From Arthrobacter ramosus (GTDB lineage Bacteria; Actinomycetota; Actinomycetes; Actinomycetales; Micrococcaceae), in assembly GCF_039535095.1 (NCBI RefSeq), contig NZ_BAAAWN010000001.1, positions 1 through 64,000 of the forward strand: 64,000 bases of DNA. Reading direction: 5' to 3'. The position numbers and the translations under genes were made by a program. Below, piece by piece: positions 48,840 through 56,782 of the stretch (position 1 is its first letter; every line of letters begins with the position of its first letter). Under the pieces are notes generated by a model. The model ran no database searches, was not told where the DNA came from, and was given only the letters and a program-made list of their open reading frames with translations.

Positions 48840-49268
48840 GTGAGCAACGAGCAAACCCCGGTCAATCAGGCGCTGGATTCCTACGCAGCTGCTGTCCACG
48901 CGAAAGACGTTGACGCATTCACAGCGCTCTACGATGACAACGTCCACATCTACGACTCCTGGGGGCAATGGCAATACACGGGAATCGAGGCTTGGCGGTC
49001 GATGGCGGGCGAATGGTTCTCTTCGCTTGGCGATGAGCGCGTGCAGGTCGAATTCAACGATGTGCAGTCCGTCGTCGGGGCCGACGTGGCTTTCGGGCAT
49101 GCGGCCGTGACCTTCGCCGGGATCTCGGCTGATGGGGAACGGCTCCGGGCGATGACCAACCGCTTCACCATTTGCCTTGAGAAGAAGGACGACACCTGGA
49201 AGATCTCCCACGAGCACTCTTCGCTGCCCATCGATATGGAGACCGGCAAAGGCATCTTCACGAGCTGA
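48840..49268 (+). CDS. SnoaL-like / NTF2-fold protein
   Basis: A 142-residue protein of the NTF2-like (SnoaL/DUF4440) superfamily, a cone-shaped fold that either binds ligands or catalyses small reactions. Pattern: NQALDSYAAAVHAKDVDAFT, ALYDDNVHIYDSWG, GIEAWRSMAGEWFSSL and NRFTICLEKKDDTWKISHEH. GTG 48840 is preceded by TTGAGGAG at 7-8 nt. It lies upstream of, and on the same strand as, a luciferase-like gene. No specific function can be given. Confidence 0.85.
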   Translation: MSNEQTPVNQALDSYAAAVHAKDVDAFTALYDDNVHIYDSWGQWQYTGIEAWRSMAGEWFSSLGDERVQVEFNDVQSVVGADVAFGHAAVTFAGISADGERLRAMTNRFTICLEKKDDTWKISHEHSSLPIDMETGKGIFTS

Positions 49269-49379
49269 GACGGAACCCACGCAAGGAAGAGAAATAACCC
49301 GGGCGCCGCCGTCGTTGTCGCAAGAGTGGCCGGGAAACCGGCCCCTCGAACGAAACCACCTTCGAAAGGCCGGCATAAC

Positions 49380-50369
49380 GTGACTGTTCCCCTCTCCATC
49401 CTCGACCTGGCAATTATTGGCAAAGGCCAGACGGCGGCGGAGAGCTTCGCCGGGAGCGTCGCCATGGCGCAACTGGCCGAACGGCTCGGCTACCGGCGGA
49501 TCTGGTACGCCGAGCACCACAACATGGGCTCGATCGCTTCCTCGGCCACGAGCGTGCTGATTGCCCACATCGCCGCCAACACAAGCAGCATCCGGCTCGG
49601 TGCCGGCGGCGTCATGCTGCCCAACCACTCGCCGCTCACCATCGCGGAGCAGTTCGGCACCCTCGAGACGCTTCACCCGGGCCGCATCGACCTCGGTCTC
49701 GGACGGGCGCCCGGCAGTGACCAGAACACTATGCGTGCACTCCGCCGCGATCCCATGGCTGCCGACACCTTCCCGCAGGACGTGTTGGAGCTGCAGGGCT
49801 ACCTCACGGGACCCACGCGGATCCAAGGGGTGGAAGCTACGCCCGGCAAGGGCACCAACGTGCCGCTCTACATCCTCGGCTCCTCCTTGTTCGGGGCGCA
49901 TCTGGCGGCGCAGCTCGGCCTGCCCTACGCCTTCGCCTCGCACTTCGCGCCCAACGCGCTGCAGGACGCCGTCGCCGTCTACCGCCGCGAGTTCAAGCCG
50001 TCCGAGCAGCTGCAGGAGCCCTACGTGATCGCGGGCGTGAACGTGGTGGCCGCGCATTCGGCGGCCGAAGCCCAACGGCTCTTCCTCGAAATCAAGCGGG
50101 ACCGCGTCTCGCGTTTCCTGGGCGGCGGCCGCGAATTCACCGACGCCGAAGCGGACCTCATCCTCGACTCGCCGCAGGGCCAGCACATCGCACAAATGGT
50201 GAAGTACTCGGCGGTGGGCACCCCGGAAGTGGTGCGCGAGTACCTTGACGAATTTGCCCGCCACGCCGACGCCGACGAACTGATCGTTGCCCACCAAAGC
50301 ACCGGCACAGAGCAGCGACTGCGTTCCGTGGAGCTGGTCGCGGAGGCCGTGGGGCTGACCCGGGTGTAG
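49380..50369 (+). CDS. LLM class flavin-dependent oxidoreductase (YhbW-like)
   Basis: A 329-residue luciferase-like oxidoreductase of the small single-component group (MsnO8/YhbW-like). Blocks: VPLSILDLAIIGKGQTAAES, ERLGYRRIWYAEHHNMGSIA, GAGGVMLPNHSPLTIAEQFG, HPGRIDLGLGRAPGSDQNTM and YILGSSLFGAHLAAQLGLPY. The GTG start at 49380 has GAAAGG upstream; the longer frame to 49326 is not needed. Together with the binding protein at 47667 it echoes the importer/monooxygenase set at 26.8-34.3 kb, but it is a different subgroup. Confidence 0.92.
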   Translation: MTVPLSILDLAIIGKGQTAAESFAGSVAMAQLAERLGYRRIWYAEHHNMGSIASSATSVLIAHIAANTSSIRLGAGGVMLPNHSPLTIAEQFGTLETLHPGRIDLGLGRAPGSDQNTMRALRRDPMAADTFPQDVLELQGYLTGPTRIQGVEATPGKGTNVPLYILGSSLFGAHLAAQLGLPYAFASHFAPNALQDAVAVYRREFKPSEQLQEPYVIAGVNVVAAHSAAEAQRLFLEIKRDRVSRFLGGGREFTDAEADLILDSPQGQHIAQMVKYSAVGTPEVVREYLDEFARHADADELIVAHQSTGTEQRLRSVELVAEAVGLTRV

Positions 50370-50467
50370 CGCCACGGCAAACTCGTTACACCCCGGCAAT
50401 ACGCGGGTCATGGAGGCGAAACCCGCCGGGCGGAAACTGGACGAACCACCCGGAAGGATCGTCCCCC

Positions 50468-53107
50468 ATGGCTACTCCGCTCAATTTGTCCGTGGCCGAT
50501 TCGGCATTGCTGACAAAATCGCTTCCGTTGGGCCTCCTGCGGACGGCAGTCCAATCCGAGGCGGCCCATGATGGAATCACTCCGGAGCTGCTAGCAGAAC
50601 TGAGGATGCTGGCCCGGACTCCGGGGCTCCTGGTGGCCTGTAATTACGGTGGAACCCTCTGCGCTGCGGAAGGCGTATCCACTGAGACGCTCCCCTTGGG
50701 GAGTGCCGCCGTCGCGCTCCGGGCTCTGGCAGCACTGCCGAACACGCACACAGCCGTCATCTCCGGCAGGTCGCTGCGGGACCTTGCCGCGGTGTCGCGG
50801 TTGCCGGCGGAAGTCCACCTGGTAGGTTCGCACGGCGCCGAATTCGACATGACCTACGCGTACAGCGTCTCGATGGCCACAGAAGCCATCCTTCAGCAGG
50901 CAGCGACCGCCTTGAACGAATCCATCGGTTTCGAAAAGGGCATCAGCATCGAGCGCAAGCCCGTGGCGGTAGCCATCCACACCAGGCCGGCCACTCCTGC
51001 CGTCGTGGCACGGGTGACGCGCGAGGCGCACCAGATCGCCCGTGAACTGGGCCTGTTTTTCATTGTGGACGGATCCGTCCTGGACTTGTCCATCGTGGAG
51101 CCCTCCAAAGACGCCGCGCTGGAGCATCTGCGCACACAGTTGGGGGCCAGCGCGGCCCTGTTTGCCGGCGACGCGGAGAGCGATGAGTTCGCGATCGCCA
51201 CCTTGCGGGGCCCGGATCTTGGCCTGCACGTTGGTGATGGAGAATCCACGGCGCGCCACCGCTTGCCGGACCCGGAATCCTTCGCCAAAGTGCTCGCCAT
51301 CCTGTTCGAGCTGCGCCGTGCGTGGCTGTTCGGCGAGGACGCGGTGGGGCTGGAGCGGCATTCGATGATCGGCAACGGGACCTCGACGGCGCTGCTCACC
51401 CCGGAGGCCAAGATCTGCTGGATGAGCCATCCCCTCCCGGATTCCGGCTCCTTGTTTGCCCACATCCTTGGCGGTGACCCGGCCGGCCACTTCAGCGTGG
51501 AACCGGTCAAGACATCGAAGGTGCTGGGCCAGCGCTATGTGGACAACACCATGATCGTGGAGACGCGCTGGGCGGACGTGACGGTCACCGACTATCTTGA
51601 GCCGGCACCGGACGGCATCACCAGCCTGGTCCGGGTCCTGTCCGGAACCGGCAGCGCGCGGATTGTTTTCGCACCGCGGCCGGACTATGCCAACGCCCCG
51701 TTCAACATGGAGGTCCGCGGCGAAGAGCTGCACGTCGTGGGCACCTCGGATCCCATCGTTCTCTTCGCTCCCGGAGTGCCCTTCACGGTCACGAGCGACG
51801 GCAAACACGGCACCGCCACCGCGGAAGTCAGCCTCGCGTACGGTCCTGTCGTCATGAACCTGAGGTGCGGAGACACTGAGCCGACGACCCCGGACCCCGC
51901 CGGAGAGCTCGCCCGGCGGGCCGCCGTCGCGCACCAATCCCGGCTGTGGGTCCGCGGGCTGGAACTGCCCGACATGAAACCGTCATTGGTGCGGCGCTCG
52001 GCACTGGTCCTGAAAGCGCTGGTGCACGAGCCGACCGGGGCTGTCCTCGCAGCTCCAACCACGTCGTTGCCGGAAGGGATCGGCGGCACCCGCAATTGGG
52101 ACTACCGCTATTGCTGGCTCCGCGACGGCTCCATGACGGTCAATGCGCTCGTGGACCTGGGTTCCACCGAGGAGGCAGACGGGTTCCTCCGCTGGCTGGG
52201 CCGCATCCTTGAGAACGCGCCCGGTCCGGAATGGCTGCACCCCCTGTACTCCGTGACCGGCTCCCCGCTGTCGACGGAGGCCATTATCGAGAGCCTCCCC
52301 GGTTACGCCGGCTCGCGGCCCGTGCGGATCGGGAACGCCGCCGACCACCAAGTGCAGCTGGACGTCTTCGGACCGATCGCCGAGCTCATCCAGACCCTCA
52401 GCAAGCGTCGCGGCACCTTGCCGGACGAGCACTGGAGACTCATGGAGCAGATGGCCTCGGCCGTCTTGGCCCGTTGGCACGAACCCGACCACGGCATTTG
52501 GGAAGCCCGGCGGGCGCCACGGCACCACATCTATACCAAGGTGATGTGCTGGGTGACGCTCGACCGGGCCATGCAGACGGCGGTCCGGTTCCGGCGCCCC
52601 ATCGGGGCCGAGTGGGAGGAAACGGCCAACATCATCCGCGCGGAAGTCCTCCGCGAGGGCTGGGATGATTCCGCGAGTTCCTACACCGTGGCCTACGACA
52701 GCCCGGACCTGGATGCTGCCGTGTTGCACATCGGGCTCTCGGGCCTGCTGGACGTGCGCGACCAGCGCTTCCTGGACACCGTCACCGCCGTCGAGCGCGA
52801 ACTTCGGGTGGGTCCCACCGTGTTCCGATACAGGTACGACGACGGCCTGCCGGGTTTGGAGGGCGGGTTCCACATTTGCACCACCTGGCTGATCGAGGCG
52901 TACCTGGCCGTGGGCCGGCTGGACGATGCGCTGGAATTGTTCAACCAGCTCGTGGCGCTCTTCGGTCCCACCGGTCTGCTTCCTGAGGAGTTCGATCCCG
53001 GCACGGAGACCCACTTGGGAAACCACCCGCAGGCGTATTCGCATTTGGGCTTCATCCGCTGCGCGCAGCTGCTGGACAGGTACCTGGACTCGGTAGACGA
53101 ACAGTAA
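50468..53107 (+). CDS. Trehalose-phosphatase-like domain fused to GH15 glycoside hydrolase
   Basis: An 879-residue two-domain protein. Residues about 40-290 follow the trehalose-6-phosphate phosphatase (HAD) fold, with VISGRSLRDLA and GDAESDEFAI in place, but the nucleophile motif DYDGTL is replaced by NYGGTL (Asn59, Gly61), so phosphatase activity is not expected. Residues about 297-879 are a glycoside hydrolase family 15 domain (GLERHSMIGNGTSTALLTP, GGTRNWDYRYCWLRDGSMTV, catalytic Glu region LLPEEFDPGTETHLGNHPQA). GH15 proteins of actinobacteria include trehalases and glucoamylases. A trehalase with a sensing or docking phosphatase-like domain is a reasonable model. No signal peptide. A hairpin follows the stop. 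Confidence 0.87.
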   Translation: MATPLNLSVADSALLTKSLPLGLLRTAVQSEAAHDGITPELLAELRMLARTPGLLVACNYGGTLCAAEGVSTETLPLGSAAVALRALAALPNTHTAVISGRSLRDLAAVSRLPAEVHLVGSHGAEFDMTYAYSVSMATEAILQQAATALNESIGFEKGISIERKPVAVAIHTRPATPAVVARVTREAHQIARELGLFFIVDGSVLDLSIVEPSKDAALEHLRTQLGASAALFAGDAESDEFAIATLRGPDLGLHVGDGESTARHRLPDPESFAKVLAILFELRRAWLFGEDAVGLERHSMIGNGTSTALLTPEAKICWMSHPLPDSGSLFAHILGGDPAGHFSVEPVKTSKVLGQRYVDNTMIVETRWADVTVTDYLEPAPDGITSLVRVLSGTGSARIVFAPRPDYANAPFNMEVRGEELHVVGTSDPIVLFAPGVPFTVTSDGKHGTATAEVSLAYGPVVMNLRCGDTEPTTPDPAGELARRAAVAHQSRLWVRGLELPDMKPSLVRRSALVLKALVHEPTGAVLAAPTTSLPEGIGGTRNWDYRYCWLRDGSMTVNALVDLGSTEEADGFLRWLGRILENAPGPEWLHPLYSVTGSPLSTEAIIESLPGYAGSRPVRIGNAADHQVQLDVFGPIAELIQTLSKRRGTLPDEHWRLMEQMASAVLARWHEPDHGIWEARRAPRHHIYTKVMCWVTLDRAMQTAVRFRRPIGAEWEETANIIRAEVLREGWDDSASSYTVAYDSPDLDAAVLHIGLSGLLDVRDQRFLDTVTAVERELRVGPTVFRYRYDDGLPGLEGGFHICTTWLIEAYLAVGRLDDALELFNQLVALFGPTGLLPEEFDPGTETHLGNHPQAYSHLGFIRCAQLLDRYLDSVDEQ

Positions 53108-53112
53108 GCCCA

Positions 53113-53178
53113 CCCAACTGGCTCGCAGTTAATGTCGTTTTCAGCGCCCAAAACGACACTTAATGCGAGCTAGTTGGG
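53113..53178. repeat. Dispersed palindrome acting as a convergent terminator
   Basis: Imperfect inverted repeat: CCCAACTGGCTCGCA at 53113-53127 pairs with GCGAGCTAGTTGGG ending at 53178, enclosing GTCGTTTT and AAAACGAC. It shares the CCAACT.GCTCGCA..GTCGTTTT core with the hairpin at 24553-24610, and separates the convergent GH15 and AEC genes, abutting the AEC stop codon. Confidence 0.78.
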
Positions 53179-54105
53179 CTAAGTGAGCAGCAGGGCCACT
53201 GCGATCATTGCCGGGACCGCCACCACGGTGGTGATCAGGACCGTGTCTTTGGCCACGGTGATTCCCGTGTTGTAGCGGCTCGCAGCCACGAACACGTTCT
53301 GCGCAGTGGGTAGGGCCGCCGTGACCACCACGGCGAACAAGGCATGTGCCTCCAGGCCCAGCGCGAAGCGGGCGAACAGGTACGCCATCGTGGGGTGGAC
53401 AAACAACTTGAAGCCGCTGGCCAGGAGCGCGTCCGTCCGGCGACCCGTGTCCTTTTGCAGGGGCCGGGAGCCGTTCAGGCTCATCCCGAACGCCATCAGC
53501 ATCGCGGGAATGGCGGCTCCTCCGATCAAATGGATCGGGTCCATGATCAGCGAGGGCACTTGCCAGCCCGTTCCAGCCACGACCAAGCCGAGGGCAGATC
53601 CCACGATCATCGGGTTCCGCACGATCATCAGGACGAACCGCAGGGGAGTGGTGCGGTGGGCGCTGGTGCTCGCGTCAAGCGCCATCAGGTACATGGGCGT
53701 GAAGAACGCGAGCTGGAAGATCAGCAGCGGTGCCACATAGCTTGCGTCGCCCAGGACGAACACCGCGATGGGGATGCCGAGGTTCGCGGAGTTGGCCAGC
53801 GAAGCGCTCATGGAGGACATGAGCGATTCGGGCAGGGAGCGTTTGAGCCAGAACTTCACGATGACAAAGAACAAGCTGCCTGTGGCAACGGCGCCCACCG
53901 CCGTCACAAGGAGTGGAGCGGCAAAGATGTCGTGAAGACGGGCCTTGCCCAGGGTCTCAAAGAGGAGCGCGGGGCTTGCGACGAAGAATGTCAGGCCGCT
54001 GAGGACCGAACGCGCGTTGTCCCCCAGGATCCCGCGCTTGCCGACGAACATGCCCACCAGAATGATGGCCCACACTACGAAGAACCCGGAAAGGACGCCC
54101 AGCAC
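53179..54105 (-). CDS. AEC family transporter
   Basis: A membrane transporter of the auxin efflux carrier (AEC) family, about 308 residues with ten helices in two groups of five. Seen: VLSGFFVVWAIILVGMFVGK at the N-terminus, LANSANLGIPIAVFVLGDAS in the first half (the broken helix with Asn-Pro), and ALPTAQNVFVAASRYNTG in the second half. Bacterial members export or import small carboxylates such as malate. The start is placed at GTG 54105 because the sequence upstream is not of the family; the Shine-Dalgarno is weak, so this is uncertain. Confidence 0.88.
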   Translation of the reverse strand: MLGVLSGFFVVWAIILVGMFVGKRGILGDNARSVLSGLTFFVASPALLFETLGKARLHDIFAAPLLVTAVGAVATGSLFFVIVKFWLKRSLPESLMSSMSASLANSANLGIPIAVFVLGDASYVAPLLIFQLAFFTPMYLMALDASTSAHRTTPLRFVLMIVRNPMIVGSALGLVVAGTGWQVPSLIMDPIHLIGGAAIPAMLMAFGMSLNGSRPLQKDTGRRTDALLASGFKLFVHPTMAYLFARFALGLEAHALFAVVVTAALPTAQNVFVAASRYNTGITVAKDTVLITTVVAVPAMIAVALLLT

Positions 54106-54257
54106 TACGGCATCCGGAGGGGGACGGGCGCGGGGCGGCGTGGGTTCACAGTCCCAGCCTAAATCAGCTTTATTCGGCTGTAAGGCCCGACGGCGGCATA
54201 TTCCGCCATGTGGACCGTGCAGAAGGGGTGCCCTCAGGGGCAACGGAAGAGGGGAAC

Positions 54258-54686
54258 CTAGTTCAGGTCTGCGTTGTTGAGGGCGTGCGGAGGGCGCATG
54301 ACGCCCGGAGTGATGCCTTCGGCGGGATCGCTGCCGAGCTGGACGATTTTGTTGGCCCTGTCCACATGGACAACCTTGGGCTGGTAGGCCTTGGCCTCTT
54401 CGGTGGTCATCTCCGCATAGGTGATGAGAATGACGACGTCGCCCACGTGCACGAGATGCGCTGCGGCACCGTTGATGCCAATGACCCCGGAGCCGCGTTC
54501 GCCGGCAATGGTGTAAGTCTCAAGGCGCGCGCCATTAGTCACGTCAACAATGGAGACGAGCTCGCCGGGGAGAATATCCGCAGCATCCAGCAGATCCAGG
54601 TCGACCGTCACTGAACCTACATAGTGCAGGTCGGCATGGGTCACCGTGGCACGGTGGATCTTGGACTTAAACATTGTGCGGTTCAT
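54258..54686 (-). CDS. panD: Aspartate 1-decarboxylase
   Basis: PanD, 142 residues, makes beta-alanine from L-aspartate for pantothenate and CoA synthesis. It is made as a proenzyme that cuts itself at Gly24-Ser25 (HYVGSVTVD) to form the pyruvoyl cofactor. Other marks: [34 protein letters not shown], and VILITYAEM. The length matches the family. It stands alone here, with no panB or panC nearby. Confidence 0.96.
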   Translation of the reverse strand: MNRTMFKSKIHRATVTHADLHYVGSVTVDLDLLDAADILPGELVSIVDVTNGARLETYTIAGERGSGVIGINGAAAHLVHVGDVVILITYAEMTTEEAKAYQPKVVHVDRANKIVQLGSDPAEGITPGVMRPPHALNNADLN

Positions 54687-54741
54687 AACGTGACAAGTTT
54701 AGCGCGTGGCCGCTCGATCGCCGGGTGATGCCTGACACAGG

Positions 54742-55104
54742 CTAGGCCTTGGCGGTGGCCTTCCGTGCCTGCCGCCTCTTCAGGGAGCCGTAGCCAGCGA
54801 GCAGTTTGGGGACAACCAGGTAGACGGCGGCAGGAACCACAACGATCGTCAGGACGAGGGCGCGCAGCGCGGGGTGCCATGACTCCGAGAGCGGAGCGAG
54901 GATCGTCATGCCGATCGCCACGAGGGGGAAGATGGCCAGCCACGTGATGACCGCACGCATGTGTACAGAAGGCATGTGCACGGAAGGTAGGTGTACGGAA
55001 GGCAGGTGCATGGAGTGCGCAGAAGACGTGTGCGCAGCGGGCGGGGCAACTGGCTCAACTGCGGCGGCGTCCGCGGGTGCGGCAACGGGGATTTGGGTGC
55101 TCAT
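54742..55104 (-). CDS. Small two-helix membrane protein with a PSVH repeat
   Basis: A 120-residue protein. The N-terminal ~50 residues are rich in Ala, Pro and His and contain the repeated unit LPSVHLPSVHMPSVHM; then two membrane helices (about 53-72 and 83-103) and a basic tail ending KRRQARKATAKA. The transmembrane part resembles small DUF2798-like proteins, a tentative match. It is divergent from a TetR gene and one of two operator-like palindromes lies just before its start, so it is probably the regulated target. Function unknown. Confidence 0.72.
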   Translation of the reverse strand: MSTQIPVAAPADAAAVEPVAPPAAHTSSAHSMHLPSVHLPSVHMPSVHMRAVITWLAIFPLVAIGMTILAPLSESWHPALRALVLTIVVVPAAVYLVVPKLLAGYGSLKRRQARKATAKA

Positions 55105-55112
55105 GACATTCT

Positions 55113-55183
55113 CCAACTAATTGGTTGCTTTCGGCGTGAGTTCAGACTAGACCGCACCATCAAAAACTGCAACTACTTGGTTG
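55113..55183. promoter_or_regulatory. Two TetR-type operators in the divergent promoter region
   Basis: CAACTAATTGGTTG (55113-55126) and CAACTACTTGGTTG (55170-55183) are near-identical palindromic 14-mers, 57 bp apart, between the small membrane protein gene and the TetR gene. One lies beside each gene start, as expected for autoregulation and control of the neighbour. Confidence 0.7.
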
Positions 55184-55203
55184 GAATCTGTTAAGATGGA
55201 CCC

Positions 55204-55794
55204 ATGGCATGGGATACCGAGCGGACCAAACGACTCCTCCTTGAGGCAGGGACTGCCGAGTTTTGCCAATTCGGACTCGCCGGCGCCAGGGTGGACCGCA
55301 TCGCCGCCGCGGCCGGAGTCAACAAGGAACGCATCTATCAGTACTTCGGCAAGAAGGATCTTCTCTTCGACGCCGTGATCGCGTCCCAGCTCAGCAAGGT
55401 GGTGGACGAAGTGCCCATCGAGGGTGCTGGTCCCGAAGCCTTGGCCGACTATGCCGGACGCCTGTTCGACCATCACCATCAAGATGCCACCCTTCCGAGG
55501 CTGCTTTTTTGGGAGGGTTTGGAGCGGGGTGAATATGTGGTGAACCGTCCGGACCGGGCCGCGAACTGCAGAAACAAGGTTGACGGTGTCATCCGGGCCA
55601 TGCCGGGGACGTCCAGGGAAGATGCGGCCGATCTGATGCTCACCATCATTGCGCTGTGTGACGCCTGGCCGGTACTGCCCGAGCTGGACGGCCTCATGGC
55701 CGGCAAGGGACCAAGCAGGGCGGAGCGGCGCCGGAAGGCGATCGTCCGGACTGTCCTCCTGGCCGCACAGGCGCTAGCTACGCCTGCTTGTTGA
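55204..55794 (+). CDS. TetR family transcriptional regulator
   Basis: A 196-residue TetR regulator. The helix-turn-helix is ARVDRIAAAAGVNKERIYQYF (about residues 28-48) with the usual LFDAVI follow-on helix; the C-terminal half is all-helical with DLMLTIIALCDAWPVLPEL. It probably binds the twin palindromes at 55113-55183 and controls the divergent small membrane protein. Its 3' end overlaps the convergent LysR gene by 17 bp. Confidence 0.92.
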   Translation: MAWDTERTKRLLLEAGTAEFCQFGLAGARVDRIAAAAGVNKERIYQYFGKKDLLFDAVIASQLSKVVDEVPIEGAGPEALADYAGRLFDHHHQDATLPRLLFWEGLERGEYVVNRPDRAANCRNKVDGVIRAMPGTSREDAADLMLTIIALCDAWPVLPELDGLMAGKGPSRAERRRKAIVRTVLLAAQALATPAC

Positions 55795-56632
55795 GCGTCC
55801 TGCCGATGATCGCCTGCGTCAGCGCATCCACCACTTCGGCGTTCGCCAGCGGGTTGCGGATCAGGGTGAAGTCGACGTCGCCCACGGGCGGGAGGCCGAA
55901 GCGCCGGGTGATCACTGTAAGGTCCTCGGGAACCAGGGATGACGGCATGACCGCGACGCCGATGCCGGCACGCACCGCTGCCAGGACGCCCGCGATCTGC
56001 TTCGTTGAGCAGGTGACCCGCCACGTCCTGCCCATGGCCTCAAGGGCATCGATGGCCAGTTTGCGGCTGACGCTCGGGGCTGGATAGCAGATCAGCGGTA
56101 CGGGGCTTGCAGGGTCCAGCACCGTCTGTTCGACGCCAACCCAAGCAAAGTTATCGTGCCGGACTACTGTGCCGTCCTTGGCCTCGCCCACCCATTTCAC
56201 GAAGACGAGGTCCAACTGGCCCGCGTTAAGGCGTTTGTAGAGCTGGTCGCTCTGGCTGACGGTAAGTTCAAGGTTGATCTGTGGATACAGCTGCCGGAAT
56301 TCGCGCAGGATCCGAGGCAAGCCCGTGATGGCGAGATCGTCGGCGGTTCCGAACCGCAAACGGCCGCGCATGGCGGAACCGGAAAAGTACCTGGCTGCGG
56401 AATCGTGCGCGGAGAGGATATTGCGGGCAAAGCCTGCCATGGCGTCCCCGTTGTCCGTGAGCCGGACATCCCGCGTGTCGCGCGCTACGAGCGCCCGTTT
56501 GGCCGCCGCCTCGAGCTTTCTCACGTGCTGGCTGACTGTGGGCTGGGCCAGGCCGAGGCGCTCGGCTGCCTTCGTGAAACTCAAAGTCTCGGCCACGGCC
56601 AGGAAGGACCGCAGCTGCACGGGTTCGAACAC
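55778..56632 (-). CDS. LysR family transcriptional regulator
   Basis: A 284-residue LysR regulator. The N-terminal winged helix is LRSFLAVAETLSFTKAAERL followed by AQPTVSQHVRKLE; the rest is a periplasmic-binding-protein-like effector domain (GRLRFGTADDLAITGLPRIL onwards). GTG 56632 is preceded by AAGGAGACCC, which fixes the start. It is divergent from an MFS transporter gene, and a 15-bp LysR-type box lies in the gap, so it likely controls the transporter in response to a transported compound. Confidence 0.93.
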   Translation of the reverse strand: MFEPVQLRSFLAVAETLSFTKAAERLGLAQPTVSQHVRKLEAAAKRALVARDTRDVRLTDNGDAMAGFARNILSAHDSAARYFSGSAMRGRLRFGTADDLAITGLPRILREFRQLYPQINLELTVSQSDQLYKRLNAGQLDLVFVKWVGEAKDGTVVRHDNFAWVGVEQTVLDPASPVPLICYPAPSVSRKLAIDALEAMGRTWRVTCSTKQIAGVLAAVRAGIGVAVMPSSLVPEDLTVITRRFGLPPVGDVDFTLIRNPLANAEVVDALTQAIIGRTLNKQA

Positions 56633-56676
56633 GGGTCTCCTTGAATAGCTACGTTCACCGCCGCTCGCGCCGGTGT

Positions 56677-56691
56677 ATTGCACTTCGCAAT
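56677..56691. promoter_or_regulatory. LysR-type binding site
   Basis: ATTGC-N5-GCAAT, a perfect interrupted palindrome containing a T-N11-A core, 45 bp upstream of the LysR gene and 92 bp upstream of the MFS gene. This is the typical recognition site for LysR regulators at a divergent promoter. Confidence 0.65.
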
Positions 56692-56782
56692 GCTAGTTAT
56701 ACGGCCAATTCACTTCCATAATCACCGCGGCCAACCCTAGCGTTAAAGGCATCCCAGCGAAACGTCTATCCAAGGACTACTT

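Noticed and set aside
48780..50411. A 543-codon minus-strand frame opposite the NTF2-like and luciferase-like genes
   Set aside because: Both plus-strand genes are well-supported families; the minus frame is their shadow.
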